A stretch of DNA of 64,000 nt from Tanypteryx hageni (lineage: Eukaryota > Arthropoda > Insecta > Odonata > Petaluridae), in NCBI GenBank assembly GCA_028673005.1, contig CM054114.1, positions 124,277,307-124,341,306 of the forward strand, written 5' to 3'. Under the pieces are notes generated by a model. The model was not told where the DNA came from, searched no databases, and saw only the letters and a list, made by a program, of their open reading frames with translations. The translations under genes were made by a program, and so were the position numbers. This document shows, piece by piece, positions 9,666 through 21,539 of the stretch (its first letter is position 1; each line of letters starts with the position of its first letter).

Positions 9666-10309
9666 AAACGTGCAAAAGAACATGTCCATTATACATAAAA
9701 ATACAAAACCGCGGTTGTCGCAGGACTTTCAGCACTTAAACAAATCTACAAAAAAATAAATGAAAATTCTCACGGGAAACCCATGACGAAATTCCGAAGA
9801 AATAACTATTTAAACTCGCATATTATTCTCTTTGGTCTGACATGATGGTAAGAGTTAGACGCCGACCGGTTTTATAAGGAATTATCGATTTATGTTCGAG
9901 CGACCACGGTAGGAATAAAATCAGAGCGAAGTAGAGAGAAAGAGAGAGAGAGGATAGCTCCCTCACTTCTATTCACGCCAAACAGTTGAACCGGACGGGG
10001 AGAAAAAATACAAAACACGATCGAAAGTGCACCCACGAATACACAAACGAGCGAAAAGCGTAGTCCCATTATCTTTTCATTTTGCATATAAAAGTGGCGC
10101 CCTGGCTGTTGGTATGTTTTGACGAGTCTGATCCCCTGGAAAGTGCACACACACACACACACCCTCTCTCTTTCTCTCTACTTCCTCCATTCTCACAACC
10201 CACTCCAACCACACTCTTTCCTTTATCACTCGAATGGATCCTAAAGGTTAAAGGTGATGCTGGCGCGTCGATATTCTCCAGTCCGGCCGACCCGTGTGAG
10301 CAGGAGGAA
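9666..10309. other. unassigned DNA with a short (CA)n
   Basis: No supported gene. A CACACACACACACAC run lies near 10146-10161, followed by pyrimidine-rich sequence. Open frames crossing into the next block are low complexity. Confidence 0.4.
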
Positions 10310-11520
10310 GTGAATGGGAGGGAGGGAGAGAGGAAGGGAAGGAGGATGGAGAGACCTGAAGGGAGGGAGAAAAAAGGAGTTAGAGATGGAGAGATAGGTA
10401 GGGAGGAAGAGAAAGAAGGGAAGAAGGAAGAGGGAAGGAGGGAGAAAGGGAAGAGGAGAGGAAGGGAAGGGGAGAGGAAGGGAAGAGGAGAGGAAGGGAA
10501 GAGGAGAGGAAGGGAAGGGGAGAGGAAGGGAAGAGGAGAGGAAGGGAAGGGGAGAGGAAGGGAAGGGGAGAGGAAGGGAAGGGGAGAGGAAGGGAAGGGG
10601 AGAGGAAGGGAAGGAGAGAGGAAGGGAAGGGGAGAGGAAGGGAAGGGGAGAGGAAGGGAAGGGGAGAGGAAGGGAAGGGGAGAGGAAGGGAAGGGGAGAG
10701 GAAGGGAAGGGGAGAGGAAGGGAAGGGGAGAGGAAGGGAAGGGGAGAGGAAGGGAAGGGGAGAGGAAGGGAATGGGAGGGGAAGGGAAAGGCAAGGGGAG
10801 AGGAAGGGAATGGGAGGGGAAGGGAAAGGCAAGGGGAGAGGAAGGGGGAGAGGAAGGGAGGGAGAGGGAAAAAGGAAAGAAGGGAGGAGAAAGGGAGGGA
10901 GAGGGAGAAAGGGAGGGAGAAGGAGAAAGGGAGCGAGAAGGAGAAAGGGAGGGAGAAGGAGAAAGGGAGGGAGAAGGAGAAACGGAGGGAGAGAGAAACG
11001 GAGGAAGAGAGGGAGGGGGAGAAAGGGAATGGGAGAGGAAGGGAGGAAGGGGAAGAGGGAGCGATGGAGGAAGGGGGAGAGGGAGGGAAAGAGAAACAGG
11101 GGGAGAGAGAAACGGGGGGAGAGAGACATGGAGGGAAAGAGGGAGTGAGTGAGGAAGGGAGGGAGAGGGAGAAAGGAAAGGGGTGAGAAAGGAAAGGGAG
11201 GAGAAAGGAAAGGGAGGAGAAAGGAAAGGGAGGAGAAAGGAAAGGGAGGAGAAAGGGAGGGAGAGAGGAAGGGATGGAGAGGGAGAAAGGGAAGAGGAGA
11301 GGAAGGGAGGGAGGGAGAAAGGGAGGGGGAGAGGAAGGAAGGGAGAGAGGAAAGGAGGGAGGGATGGAGGGAGGGAGAGAAGAAAGGAGAAAGGGAAACA
11401 TGAAGAGAAGAGAGGGAAAGATTGTAAAAGAAGGGAATAGAAATATGGAGGGAGTGAGGTATGTAGAGAGATAGAGAATGGGGGTGATAGAGGGAAAGAG
11501 GGAGCAAGAGATAGATAATA
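10310..11520 (+). repeat. 1.2-kb purine block with a 16-bp minisatellite
   Basis: G/A only over most of its length. From about 10440 to 10780 the unit GAAGGGAAGGGGAGAG repeats with a strict 16-bp period (for example 10621, 10637, 10653). A second motif with AATGGGAGGGGAAGGG is duplicated near 10770-10840, and a GAAAGGAAAGGGAGGA unit repeats near 11170-11250. The 350-490-codon frames here are artefacts of period and composition. Confidence 0.9.
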
Positions 11521-11622
11521 GTCTTTATTCGGGCAAAATTTGAACAATGAGATCCATTCTTATATTTAACCCTTCGTCAATATCATGAATATTAAAAATA
11601 AAAGTACATATTACAGTCAGGG
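11521..11622 (-). mobile_element. LINE 3' end with (GATA)-type tail
   Basis: On the minus strand this reads as a 3' untranslated end finishing CCCGAATAAAGAC and then a TATC-type tail. The + strand shows AGATAGATAATAGTCTTTAT and ACCCTTCGTCAATAT. The same end occurs at 26640-26705 (+) and 31330-31470 (-). Microsatellite-tailed 3' ends are typical of LINEs that lack poly(A). It sits inside purine sequence. Confidence 0.6.
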
Positions 11623-11860
11623 AATGAGATAGTGAGGGAGGAAGAGCGGAGAGAATGAGGGAGGGATAAAGGGATGAGGGAAAAGATATTTTTAGGAGCT
11701 GGAGAGGGAAGGAAGGCTAAAGGAGGGAATTAAGAGAGATTAAGGGAGAGATGGAGGGAGTAAGAGAGGAACGGAAGAGAAAGTGGAATAGAGAGGGGAG
11801 ATTTCGGGAGGAGAGTGGGAGAAAGGGGAAGGAGGGGAAATGAATCGACCTACGGCAAAG
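11623..11860 (+). repeat. purine-rich block
   Basis: Continuation of GA-rich sequence on the far side of the LINE tail. A (CT)n run lies nearby at about 11920-11942. Confidence 0.8.
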
Positions 11861-13344
11861 AGCAAATGGGCAGCTTAGGGCGAATCGCTCTCCATGTTTA
11901 CCTTCACCCAACACTCCTTCCTATCTCTCTCTCTCTCTCTCTCTTCCTATCACTCTACATCTCTTTTTCCTCTTCACCTAACGTCATATCCTTCTCCTTT
12001 CATCACGCAATATCCTTTTTATGGCGATTTATTCCATGAACGAGTTTATGTTTCCGCTATACCTGCCCGCCCGTGCTATCAATTAAATTAATATAGCAAG
12101 TAAACGGATAGGAGATATAGACTGAAATTTGCAGGGTGCAGTATACGATCTGCGATGCCATTTATTTTTCGCTTGGCGGTTAGTCATGAGTGAATTATCA
12201 AGTCAAAAAATGAAAAACTTCAAAGATGTCTGCCACAGTTAAGCGTAAATAAAAAAACAGCAACATAATTAAACGAATACTTGGATCTTTGTCAACATTA
12301 ATCGAATGTCACAAAATAAATGGGAATTTTATCTTTATCACTATAAGCTTACGATTCAGTTGACTTAAGTTGTTCACATAATTTTCTTGGAACAACTTAA
12401 CGCGATAAAAAATACGCTTGAAAATAAAATTAACAACTTTATCGTTGCTATGTAATCGAAATGAAAAATAAATCGTCCAATGCAATCAAAAAACGCATTT
12501 ACGATAAATATTTTCAATACAAACAAAATACTACATTTGTTACGAAATAAGACAACAATTCTAATGTAGCGGTTCGAAAATGTTTTCCAATGCTAATATG
12601 TACTTGCATTATTCCTTGCGTTACACCGAACGCTAAAAACTGTTTTGCTGACGCGCGTCTAAACGATACAAAAATACAGCCGTTTCGCGTTAACTATAAA
12701 AGAAATAGCATTCTACGCCACAAATCGGTTATTTAGATAAACACGTCCCAACATGCAAAGAACAGCAATGATAAAAAATGGCTCTTAAACAACTCTTAAC
12801 CTTCCCGAATTATATAACAAGTAAAGAAACAAATATTTTTACATGAATAAGTTAACTTTTTACCTACTACGCCCTTCCCATCCTTTAAAAATTTCCACTT
12901 CCTCTTATTTCGCCTGAACCCAATTTATCACTCATTCTTCCTCATTTAAGGTTCAACGCTCACTTTTTCCTTCCTCTCTTCCGCAAACTCCTTTTCCTTG
13001 GGAGAGATTTGACGCCGGAAGTGACGAAGAAAAACGAAAGTTGATATTTTTTTAAAGATCGCGATAAGGCCAGGGTCAAACACATTGGCGTGTCGCATCG
13101 GAGAGCGGGTTACAAGGTCACGCACGTGCCCCTAAAAGATCGCTCTATTTAATTATTTTTTTTAAAATCTTGATGCCCTCGACGAAAAAACATTTGAAGC
13201 ATCTGAAAAAATGAATGTACTTTTTTGTGCATAGTCATTTACGGATTACGGTTTCCATGGAGCGGGTGCCCTCCGGAGACTGCGCATTCCTTCGCGCGGA
13301 CGTCTTTTTTCGCCTACTACTTCGGTGATCGATCGTGTTTTTTT
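11861..13344. other. unassigned AT-rich DNA
   Basis: Very AT-rich from about 12100 to 12850 with no open frame over 60 codons; pyrimidine-rich patches at 11920-12000 and 12870-12990. No gene, TIR pair or RNA gene seen. Confidence 0.5.
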
Positions 13345-13500
13345 TCTTTTTTCGGTATTATCCCACCACGTCAGAAAAATAGAGCGCGAGAAAGGAATAA
13401 TTTTCCATCTCGTGTCCATCAATAAACAATCCGAAAAAGATCGGAACGAAGATTTTGTCGACAGCAAATGCTCTCTAAAAACAAATGCTTATTCCGTCGC
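13345..13500 (+). repeat. dispersed repeat family E, copy 1
   Basis: Shares GCGAGAAAGGAATAATTTTC, CCATCTCGTG, an AATCCGA-type segment and GAAGATTTTGT with 15145-15310. The copies are colinear and in the same orientation, about 1.8 kb apart, flanking a hAT element and a foldback element. Confidence 0.7.
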
Positions 13501-13590
13501 AATTAAAACGTACAAAACCATGTTTTTTTCCAAGATCGATCGTGTTTTAATAATTTTGTGAATTAATAACTTTTAAATTGAGATAATCAA

Positions 13591-13591
<1 letters not shown>

Positions 13592-13638
<47 letters not shown>
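13592..13638 (+). repeat. (TA)n microsatellite
   Basis: Uninterrupted TA/AT alternation ending at the left terminus of the hAT element that follows. Confidence 0.95.
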
Positions 13639-13641
<3 letters not shown>

Positions 13642-13794
13642 GAGCCGTAGCGACCCCATTTAGCGCCCTGGGTTGACGCTTTGACGCCCCACAATGAAAT
13701 AAAAAATAGAAGCACATCTTTGTTTACAAAAATTATATTGTATGGGACAGCAAACGCTTCTTTATTTATTTTGAGGTTTTATTTTTCGATCTCT

Positions 13795-13985
13795 ATTTTT
13801 AGAAAACATTTATTATGTCATTGAAATCTACATTTTTGCCAATATTGTAATCTATAGATAAGGCTAGAGCAGAAAGTCTCTCTTGGTTCATTGACGACCG
13901 TAAGCAGTTATTGATTAATTTTAATTAACTGAAAGAACGCTCTCCAACGAAAATACGAGGACATTCTATGTAAAGTTTCCACACA
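13795..13985 (-). pseudogene. hAT transposase C-terminal dimerisation segment, broken
   Basis: Minus-strand reading gives ERSFS, a stop, then LKLINNCLRSSMNQERLSAL followed by IDYNIGKNVDFN. This matches the ERSFSKLKLIK...LRS.M.QERL pattern of the hAT-family dimerisation region (ZMYM/hAT type), the most conserved part of these transposases. An in-frame stop follows ERSFS and the upstream frame shifts. No catalytic aspartates can be followed. It is a relic inside 13640-14588. Confidence 0.75.
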
Positions 13986-14501
13986 AGGAAACTAACTTCA
14001 TGTTCGACAAAAATTTAACTCTAAATTTTTCGCTTTTTATTAAAGACAAATGGTGTGTCAAACTGCAAACCTTTTCCAATAATTCGCGTTCATTTCCATC
14101 ATTTTTATGCATAATAGCAGCATTTTCACACGGTGTTAATTTCATCTTTATTCATATTATATTTAGCGCAACTTAAAAAATCGCAAATCGTTATGAATTT
14201 AAATTAGCTTCCAGCTGTGCATCAAGAGAATTAATTGCCTATTGCACTGGATCGTTTATGGTATTTTCACTTATATTCTAACACATTTTTCGATCTCGTG
14301 GACACCTAACTACCTGCCAAAAAACAATATTTAGCGAAAGTTTCAATTAAAGCTTCGCATGATTCACGCTCTCTACTGCCGGAATAAAAGCAACTTTGAT
14401 TCCAGTCAATTGGAGGTAGATTGAAAACGTCCCAAATTATAATGGCACTATCTTTATTTATCGAACTTAGCATCGCCACTTGTTTCTCGAGATGCTAAGC
14501 A

Positions 14502-14502
<1 letters not shown>

Positions 14503-14557
<55 letters not shown>
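14503..14557 (+). repeat. (TA)n microsatellite
   Basis: Uninterrupted TA run near the right end of the hAT element. Confidence 0.95.
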
Positions 14558-14560
<3 letters not shown>

Positions 14561-14879
14561 CGACTGGCCCACCCTCACTACGGCTCTGTGTATATATACG
14601 TAGTTATATGTCGGTTTGTAGTCATCCTCATAAAATCATTAACAACTCGTAACCTATAAGAGATCCTTACGGATCAAAGGCTAGGTGGTTTATGAATTCA
14701 TAAGTACATATTACATAATATTTAGTTCACTTTGTCGAGGTATACAGTGAAATAAACCGAAATTTGCACAATTTTTCGTATACTTCCGCGTCTCTTTCTC
14801 CGCCCGCCATATAGGGGCATCATGAAATCTTCGGTGAAAATGCACGGTAATATGAATTTCCACCGGAGATTACATACTG

Positions 14880-15150
14880 AGACAAAAAGTAATTAATAAA
14901 TTTTTTTAAAAATAACTTCTAAAATTTTGCTCTAAAAACTAAAAATAAATTTTTATTTACTAGACTTGGTTGAAAACCTTTTAAAAATTATATGGATTCT
15001 AACCTTCTTACTCTTTTTACTAAGCCATATAATGTTTTTAAAAAAGGTTTTAAATCAAGTCTGGTAAATCAAAATTTATTTTTTAATTTTTAGTGCCAAA
15101 TATAACGGTTATATTCCAAAAAAATTATTTTTAATTGTTTTATTTCCTTA
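14880..15150. mobile_element. AT-rich foldback (MITE-like) element
   Basis: Two arms are inverted copies. The strongest stretch pairs 14929-14997 with 15024-15098 around a 26-bp centre (for example ACTAGACTTGGTTGAAAACC with its inverse AAGGTTTTAAATCAAGTCTGG). Weaker inverted similarity continues outward to about 14880 and 15150, giving arms near 115 bp. No coding frame. TSD and superfamily not determined. Confidence 0.75.
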
Positions 15151-15310
15151 TTCGGAGTTATCGCTTCGCATCGGCAAAATAAAACGCGAGAAAGGAATCA
15201 TTTTCCATCTCGTGCCAATCGTTAAATAATCCGAGAAAGGTCGGAACGGAAGATTTTGTAGATAGCGAATGCTCGCTTTAAAATAAACCTGCTTCCATCG
15301 ACATATAAAT
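15145..15310 (+). repeat. dispersed repeat family E, copy 2
   Basis: Colinear with 13345-13500 (CGAGAAAGGAATCATTTTCC, CATCTCGTGCC, TCCGAGAAAGGTCGGAACGG). Begins at the right edge of the foldback element. Confidence 0.7.
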
Positions 15311-15949
15311 ATACAGTAATGAGCCCAACAGACCGATAAACAATGATAAAACATAATGAAGAATTGAGAGAGATTGGGAGAGAGAGAACGAAAATAAAAA
15401 AATTATACAAAATGGAGATCCAAACTGGTTCAGACATTTCCGAGAAGTAATCATTTAAGATATTCTTGGGCCAAAAAATTGAGGAAAAGTATTCAGGCTA
15501 TGGGCTAATGGAAGAGGTAAGTTGTTTCATTAAACGAAGAAGGTTTCGAAGAACGACACGATGCAAAGAATCCGGGTTCATCAGTTTAAGATCCGCCATC
15601 CGTATCCGTATTTTAGAATAAATAAAAACTGTTGCTTTTGTTGACTCCCGTGCCCTCTCTACGGTACGTCCGCAGCATCTCGATTGCGCGGGGTTCATAA
15701 CAGTATAATCCCAAAACCCCAAAAGAAGAAGGACAGGGCTTAGAAGTACGGCAAAAAAATAAATCTTCTCTTTGTATTTCTTCTCGAGCGCAATGAATGC
15801 TCGCCTTATGACCCTTGATGTCCTCCACGTGTCCTCGCTTCCTATTGTGCTGAGGATGGATGGAAGAAACGCCATTCGCACCGGATTACCTACTCTGCTA
15901 GCGCGTTATCTGCTGTTATTAATGCGACCGCCATTTTTAAATCCGCGCG
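15311..15949. other. unassigned DNA
   Basis: Less AT-rich than its surroundings between 15480 and 15950. Minus-strand frames (15498-15881, 15613-15828) have no recognisable domain and no convincing splice context. Confidence 0.4.
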
Positions 15950-16350
15950 GAGGGAGCGGGTGAGGAAGGAGAGGGAGTGAGTAGGAGGGAGGGAGAGTTG
16001 AAGTGGAAGAAACGGAGGAAATGATACGCAAAAGGAGATATAAAGGGAGGGAGAGCGGTGAAATGGAAGATAACAATGGGAAGATGATAAGGGTGAGGAG
16101 GAGAGGTAGGGAGGGAGAATAAAAGGAGGAAAAAGGAGGGGAGAGAAGGGAGAGAGGAAAAAAAAAGGAAGAAGGTGAGAGCAGGAGTGAGAGAAGAGAG
16201 GGGATGAGAAAGCGGAGTGATCAAGGAGAGAGGTAGTGAGAGATTGGGGAGGGAGGGAGAGAGGGGGAGGGAGAGAGGGGGAGGAAAAGAGGGGGAGGAA
16301 AAGAGGGGGAGGGATAGAGAGGGAAAGAGATGGAGGAAGGAAGGAGATAG
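15950..16350 (+). repeat. purine-rich block
   Basis: GA-rich with a short GAGAGGGGGAGG repeat near 16255-16320. Ends in a GATAGATAAATA tract that begins the adjacent LINE-like tail. Confidence 0.85.
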
Positions 16351-16560
16351 ATAAATACATTTATTTCGGCGATGTTAAGGCTCGATATCCCCCTCGTGCA
16401 GCTAATCCCAACTGTCATTGACGGCTGAACATATACATTTTAAAATATTAATAAAAATATTAAAATAAAATTACGGTCAAGAGAAAGAAACGTAAAACGA
16501 CGAAAAGGAAGAGATAAGACATAACAAAGACAAATAAAGTAAAAATCAAATCCATACCAC
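16345..16560 (-). mobile_element. LINE-like 3' end with GATA tail
   Basis: GATAGATAAATACATTTATT at the left edge is arranged like the (GATA)n LINE tails at 11.5 and 31.3 kb, but the unique part (TTCGGCGATGTTAAGGCTCG onward) differs. A related but distinct LINE 3' end is likely. The rest is AT-rich untranslated-like sequence. Confidence 0.45.
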
Positions 16561-16617
16561 GATTAACTAAGCGCAGTGTAGTAGGTGCAATAAATTTGGT
16601 TATTCAGTTTATATGCG

Positions 16618-17183
16618 TGGGAGAGAGAGGAGGGAAAGCGAAGTAGAGAGGAGGGAAAGCGAAGTAGAGAGGAAGGAAAGCTAAGAAGAGTGGAAAGAAA
16701 GGGAAGAAGAGAGGAAAGAAAGGGAAGGAGAGAGGAAAGAAAGGGAAGGAGAGAGGAAAGAAAGGGAAGGAGATAGGAAAGAAAGGGAAGGAGAGAGGAA
16801 AGAAAGGGAAGGAGAGAGGAAAGAAAGGGAAGGAGAGAGGAAAGAAAGGGAAGGAGAGGGGAAAGAAAGGGAAGGAGAGGGGAAAGAAAGGGAAGGAGAG
16901 AGGAAATAACGGGAAGGAGATAGGAAAGAAAGAGGAAAGAAAGGGAAGAAGAGAGGAAAGAAAGAAAAGGAGAGGAAAGAAAGGGAAGAAGAGAGGAAAG
17001 AAAGCGAAGAAGATGAGAAAAGGGAAGGAGAGGAAAGAAAGGGAAGAAGAGAGGAAAGAAAGGGAAGAAGAGAGGAAAGAAAGGGAAGAAGAGAGGAAAG
17101 AAAGGGAAGGAGAGAGGAAAGGGAGTAAGGAAAGTGGAAAGAGAGGAAGGGGAAGAGATATGGAAAGAGTGGTGAGTGGGGAG

Positions 17184-17221
<38 letters not shown>

Positions 17222-17235
17222 AATAGAGGAGAGCG
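16618..17235 (+). repeat. purine block with a 21-bp minisatellite
   Basis: Unit AGAGAGGAAAGAAAGGGAAGG repeats with a 21-bp period over about 16690-17110, with a few shorter units. It runs out into (GATAGAGA)n near 17190-17220. Confidence 0.9.
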
Positions 17236-18413
17236 AACTTTAGTACAGAAAGTATAAGCTACGAATGTTATCCAAAACTAATCCAGCAGAGATTGGTAGA
17301 AAAAGAAGAAAGAAAGGCAGATGAAGTGGGTCTCCGGAATGGAGTCAATTGAATAAAGCAGCGGTCTAGTGAGGCGCACACATCTCTTGAAATTCCTGAC
17401 AAATCCCTCCAAACCGATACCGAATTGGAACGACCGCGGCTTGGAGAGGGTTAACAAATTGGGCTACCGTAGGATTTTAATCAACAAAGGCAGAAAAAAG
17501 TTGAGAGAAGCTAATACCCACCCATAGTATTTTTTACGTACATGACAAGAAAGGCGAAGTCGAAATGCTCTTTTGAAGCCACCTGGCGGAGATGCGTCTA
17601 ATTACTTACGTATATAGAACTACGTACAAGAAGAGAGGTGGAAGGGGTGTTTATGATGTATCGAGCTATCGAAGACAATTTTAAGTGTTCTCTCGATAAC
17701 CGACGGACGACTGACTTTTATTAACTTGGAAACCAAATGAGAGAGGGATATCATAATGTACTCTTAATTAAAGCAGTCTTCGTTTGTTTCGCCTTTCAGA
17801 AACGAGGTTGAATAATTTTGCGTCTGACTAATTATTCTCGCTCACATGAATATAAAACGTTCCAGGACAAAATGGTGAAGGGAAATATCCTTCAACCACA
17901 ATTTATTCTGCGATTTATGCCTCCAATGATTTAAGATTTTTCTCTTATCATTGTTTTAGCAAGCGACGCTATAATTGCAGAATAAATTACACAAGGCGCT
18001 TTATTTCTCGTTTTAGGATTATGATATCATCAGATTATTTCTTTGTCTGAAATCGAAGGCCTCATAATATAGTAATCTATGAATTCCCTTTAAAAGCATT
18101 ATATCAACGCTTTTCAATAATATGTTTCACCATTTAAAATGCAGTGGACCCGTTGCCATGGGAGTTGATATTTCCATTGTTAAAAACAATTGTTTGCTCT
18201 CATTCGACACGGATTTGAATTCTATTTTCAAAATCATGTAAACCTGCCTTTCAGCAATAGAACTGTTTAATGTCCCGAGCTACTATCTAAATTTAAACTA
18301 ATTTTAAAATGCTAATTTATAACGCCCTGCATCGTAACATGCTCTTATTATGAGAGGAAGAGATAAAACAAAGGGACTGGAAAAAGACACCGATTTTTTC
18401 CCGGCAGCTGATC
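17236..18413. other. unassigned DNA with one isolated family A landmark
   Basis: Only TTTTGAAGCCACCTGGCGGA near 17573 resembles a single family A unit. The remainder shows no gene or TIR pair. Confidence 0.45.
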
Positions 18414-18650
18414 CTAGTTTGTTTGCTTGTGTGTATTCCTGGCTAATGAACTTCTTGGATTATTATAGCACAAGGAAATAGGGAAATACGGTGCCGGCAT
18501 TAGCCTAATCTTTTACGAAGGGCACCAAGGGGGTCAGCTGCTTAACATCCCTTCCGAAGGGCGGGGCGCTGACTTGCGCGGTCTCCTAAAAGCACAGAAG
18601 TAGGGGACTGGACGATCACAGGTTGAAAAAATCCGACCTCCGCCGGATTC
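18414..18650 (+). repeat. dispersed repeat family F, copy 1
   Basis: Shares a TTCCTGGCTAATGA-type start, GTGCCGGCATTAGCC, CCGAAGGGCGGGGCGCTGAC and TTGCGCGGTCTCC with 56598-56800. Possibly a retroelement 3' region. No coding frame persists in both copies. Confidence 0.7.
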
Positions 18651-18725
18651 GAACCTGGGACCGCTTCGTAGAAGGCCAACACACAATACCGTTTCATATA
18701 TCTTTGCGGCTGAGAGAGAGAGAGA
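18640..18725 (-). repeat. tRNA-derived SINE head
   Basis: The minus strand carries GCGGTCCCAGGTTCGAATCC, a strong B-box/T-arm, then GGCGGAGGTCGGA and a T run. A GGCCTTCTACGAAGC hairpin resembles an anticodon arm. The A-box side is poorly matched, so a tRNA-derived SINE is more likely than a functional tRNA. Confidence 0.5.
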
Positions 18726-18739
18726 GCGAAGAAGAGAGC

Positions 18740-20595
18740 TTTCCAGTACGCGATCTTACGGGAACCAATAGGCATGAAGTAGGCGGAACCTCCCCCTTCG
18801 AGAGGTCATTCTCTGTCTGGCCTCCGTTGTGCATACATCGAGTCTCTGAGTGCTGTGTTGCCACGTGTTAATGCCTTCGTTGTCCGAACAGAAGTCCCTC
18901 CACCGTCCCAGTAGTTCACCGCTGGCATATTTCTCTTTTTCTGAGCTCTCCGCAACGTATTCCAGTTTAGTAGACATGGCAGAACCGAGTTTGAGTTCTA
19001 CAGTGAAGAGATGACTCACTCCTCTCTAGGAGGTGGGGAAATGTCTCTTCACCTCCAAGCAGCGGAAACACACGAGCCATCCCGAGTACGTACGAAATGT
19101 CAGTCGCAAAGATAAATGAAATAGACTATAACCACTCCGCCACCGCCATTCCCGCAGCTAATCCTAAATCCACCAACTTATCACCATGCCTAGGCATCTA
19201 ACATGAAAATTTGGCTTCTCCAAGTGTCAGGATTCAAAAGATATGGTTCGAAAAGACGGACGGACGGACAAACCGAATACATAAGCGATTTTTATGAAAA
19301 AAACGGGCTAAAAACACAGAGTGATCATTTCAAACGAGCACCCCTAAGTCTGTTATTTTCCACTTGTTTTCCGCTGTCAACGGTTTTTTTAACGTCTGGT
19401 TCTGTTTCCATAACTTCAGTTTTTCATCGCTACCGTTTGAGGCCTTCGGCGAAAAATCCAAGACAAATAAAATTCGCAGCCAACTATTTATGGAGGATGA
19501 GCACGCCGTAAATCGGCCATGCGGTCACAAGAGAGATGCTGCATGTGAGCGATTAAAAAAAAAGACGACCTCTTAAATAAAGCAGACTACCCAAAAATTT
19601 ATTATCGCATTTTACGAATGAAAATTAAGATATTAAATGACGAAAGAATATATCCGGCATAAATTTATTGCTACAACTAAAATTATTGTGGTTCTTAATC
19701 AACTAACAGAAAAAAATGACGCAAAACAATTGCACAAGTTATTTGTCGACTGAAAAAATGAACAACAAAATTCCCGGGTAATTGCGACTTCAGGCGTTAC
19801 GGTGATATACATACTATATAGTTTTTACACATTTCCAAAATTTAAGCTTGCGGGCAATTTTGTCGGGATGGTTGCCATGAGATATATTTTTAGATTAAAA
19901 AATGACGCCGAGTATTCAGGCAACTAGGTTACTTCCTAGGAGGAAAAGGGAATTACCGCTTGAGAAAATTCCGGCAACTTTTTTTTAAAGTTTCCCACGC
20001 AATTAGTTAAACAAGAGATGTGAACAAGAGCACGATAATTCAAATTTTGGACTCGAAAAAAAACAAACAAAATATTTCACGCAAGAAAAGGAGAGCAATT
20101 AGAGAGGGAGGGAGTGAGAAATACGGAAAATTCCGCCGCCGGGAACGAAAAACTTGCTAAAACTAAAACGAAAATTGAAAAGAAGACTTGATCCGAGAGA
20201 AAATTTCTCATCCTGCAGAATTTGCATTAAAACGAGAAAAATTATGCCTTCTGATCCTTTGACGCCACGCGTGAATTACGACCCTTATCTGCATATAAGG
20301 GCTCGCATAATTACGTATTGCTCCGAAAAAAAGAAGGGAATGGAATTAACCCACTTCTTGCTTGCTCGAATAAGAGCTGTCATGTTGCACTACAAACTGA
20401 GGGAAAAAATAAGGCGATGAAAATAAGATGCATAAAAAAAAACAAAAGAGTCGAACGTCTCAAAGACGCCTTCTGCTCATTTTTATTTCACACTCCCAAA
20501 AGGAAAGCTACAGGACGGGAAGGCGACAACTGCTTCATATCCGGAATTTATTTTAGTAAATTGGGAAAATGCGGAGCACGGCTGTGTTTTCTACT
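18740..20595. other. unassigned DNA
   Basis: Frames at 18756-19019 (-), 19203-19511 (+) and 20154-20608 (+) have no recognisable domain. A GGACGGACGGAC tract near 19257 resembles the ends of other dispersed repeats here. ACCACTCCGCCACCGCC near 19131 resembles a tRNA-like repeat part at 57454. Confidence 0.4.
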
Positions 20596-20599
20596 GAAT

Positions 20600-21520
20600 G
20601 GAGGATAGAGGGGGAAAATAGGGAGAGGGGGAAGGATATAGAGGACGAAGGGAGGAGATAAATGGAGAGGGAGATAGAGTAGGAGAGTGGGAAGGGGAGG
20701 GAGATGAGTAAGTGAGAGAGATAAAAGGGAGCGAGGGAAGAAGAGAGGGAGGGAGATGGAAGACGGATGGAGAGAGGGAGTGGGATGGAAAGAGGGAGTG
20801 GCATGGAGAGAGGGAGTGTGGGATAAAGAGAGTAGGAGGGAGAAAGGGGGAGAGGAGGGAGAGACAAGGTGGGAGAGACAGGATGGGAGAGAGGAGGGAG
20901 AGAGGAGGGAGAGACAAGGAGAGAGAGAGAGAGAGAGACAAGGTGGGAGAGACAAGAAGAGAGAGATAAGATGGGAGAGACAAGGAGGGAGAGACAAAGA
21001 GCGAGAAACAATGAGGGAGTAACAAGGAGGGAGTAACAAGGAGGGAGTGACAAGGAGGGAGTGACAAGGAGAGAGAGACAAGGAGGGAGAGACAAGGAGG
21101 GAGAGACAAGGAGGGAGAGACAAGGAGGGAGAGACAAGGAGGGAGAGACAAGGAGGGAGAGACAAGGAGGGAGAGACAAGGAGGGAGAGACAAGGTGGGA
21201 GAGACAAGGTGGGAGAGGGAAGACAAGGTGGGAGAGGGAGGAAAAGGGATGAGAGGGTTGGAGAAGAGAAGAGGAATGTAAGATGCTCATAGGGACTGAG
21301 GTAAGTGAGGAGGAAGGAAGAAATGGGTGGGAAAGAGATAAAGGTAGTGGAAAAAAGAAATCTGGAAAGAAAGTGACATATTCGGGAGAACTTAGGAAAG
21401 ATAGGAGAGATAGAAAAGTAGAGGGAGGAGATAAGAGAAAGGGAGAAAGAGACTATGAAGAGAAAAGAAACAGGGGGAAGAGGAAGATAGTGGGAAAGAA
21501 GCTGCCCGAGACCTCGATCG
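20600..21520 (+). repeat. purine block with a 14-bp minisatellite
   Basis: The unit GACAAGGAGGGAGA recurs every 14 bp over about 20855-21230 (for example 21077, 21091, 21105). Because 14 is not a multiple of 3, each frame shows a 14-residue Arg/Glu/Gly repeat, which explains the long spurious frames on both strands. Confidence 0.9.
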
Positions 21521-21539
21521 TGGGAGGTAGGTAAAAGCG

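Larger units (their letters stand above)
13640..14588 (-). mobile_element. hAT element with degraded transposase
   Basis: TIRs CAGAGCCGTAGCG (13640) and CACTACGGCTCTG (ends 14588), followed inward by GCGCCC-type and GGCCC-type sequence. Flanking octamers TATATATG and TGTATATA match 6 of 8 but lie in (TA)n sequence, so the TSD is weak. A (TA)n run (about 14503-14557) lies inside near the right end. The minus strand carries a readable hAT C-terminal segment. The length (949 bp) is well short of an autonomous copy. Confidence 0.8.

Noticed and set aside
10069..11547. Frames of 350-490 codons on both strands
   Set aside because: They lie in a (GA)n/(CT)n tract with a 16-bp period. Translation is Ser/Pro/Leu/Phe or Arg/Glu/Gly low complexity with no domain.
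18756..19019. Minus-strand frame with MSTKLEYVAESSEKEKYASG
   Set aside because: It looks protein-like over about 36 residues but has no recognised family, no clear splice sites and runs into repeat sequence.
20548..21290. Overlapping 210-245-codon minus frames
   Set aside because: Artefact of a 14-bp minisatellite; repeats appear in all three frames.
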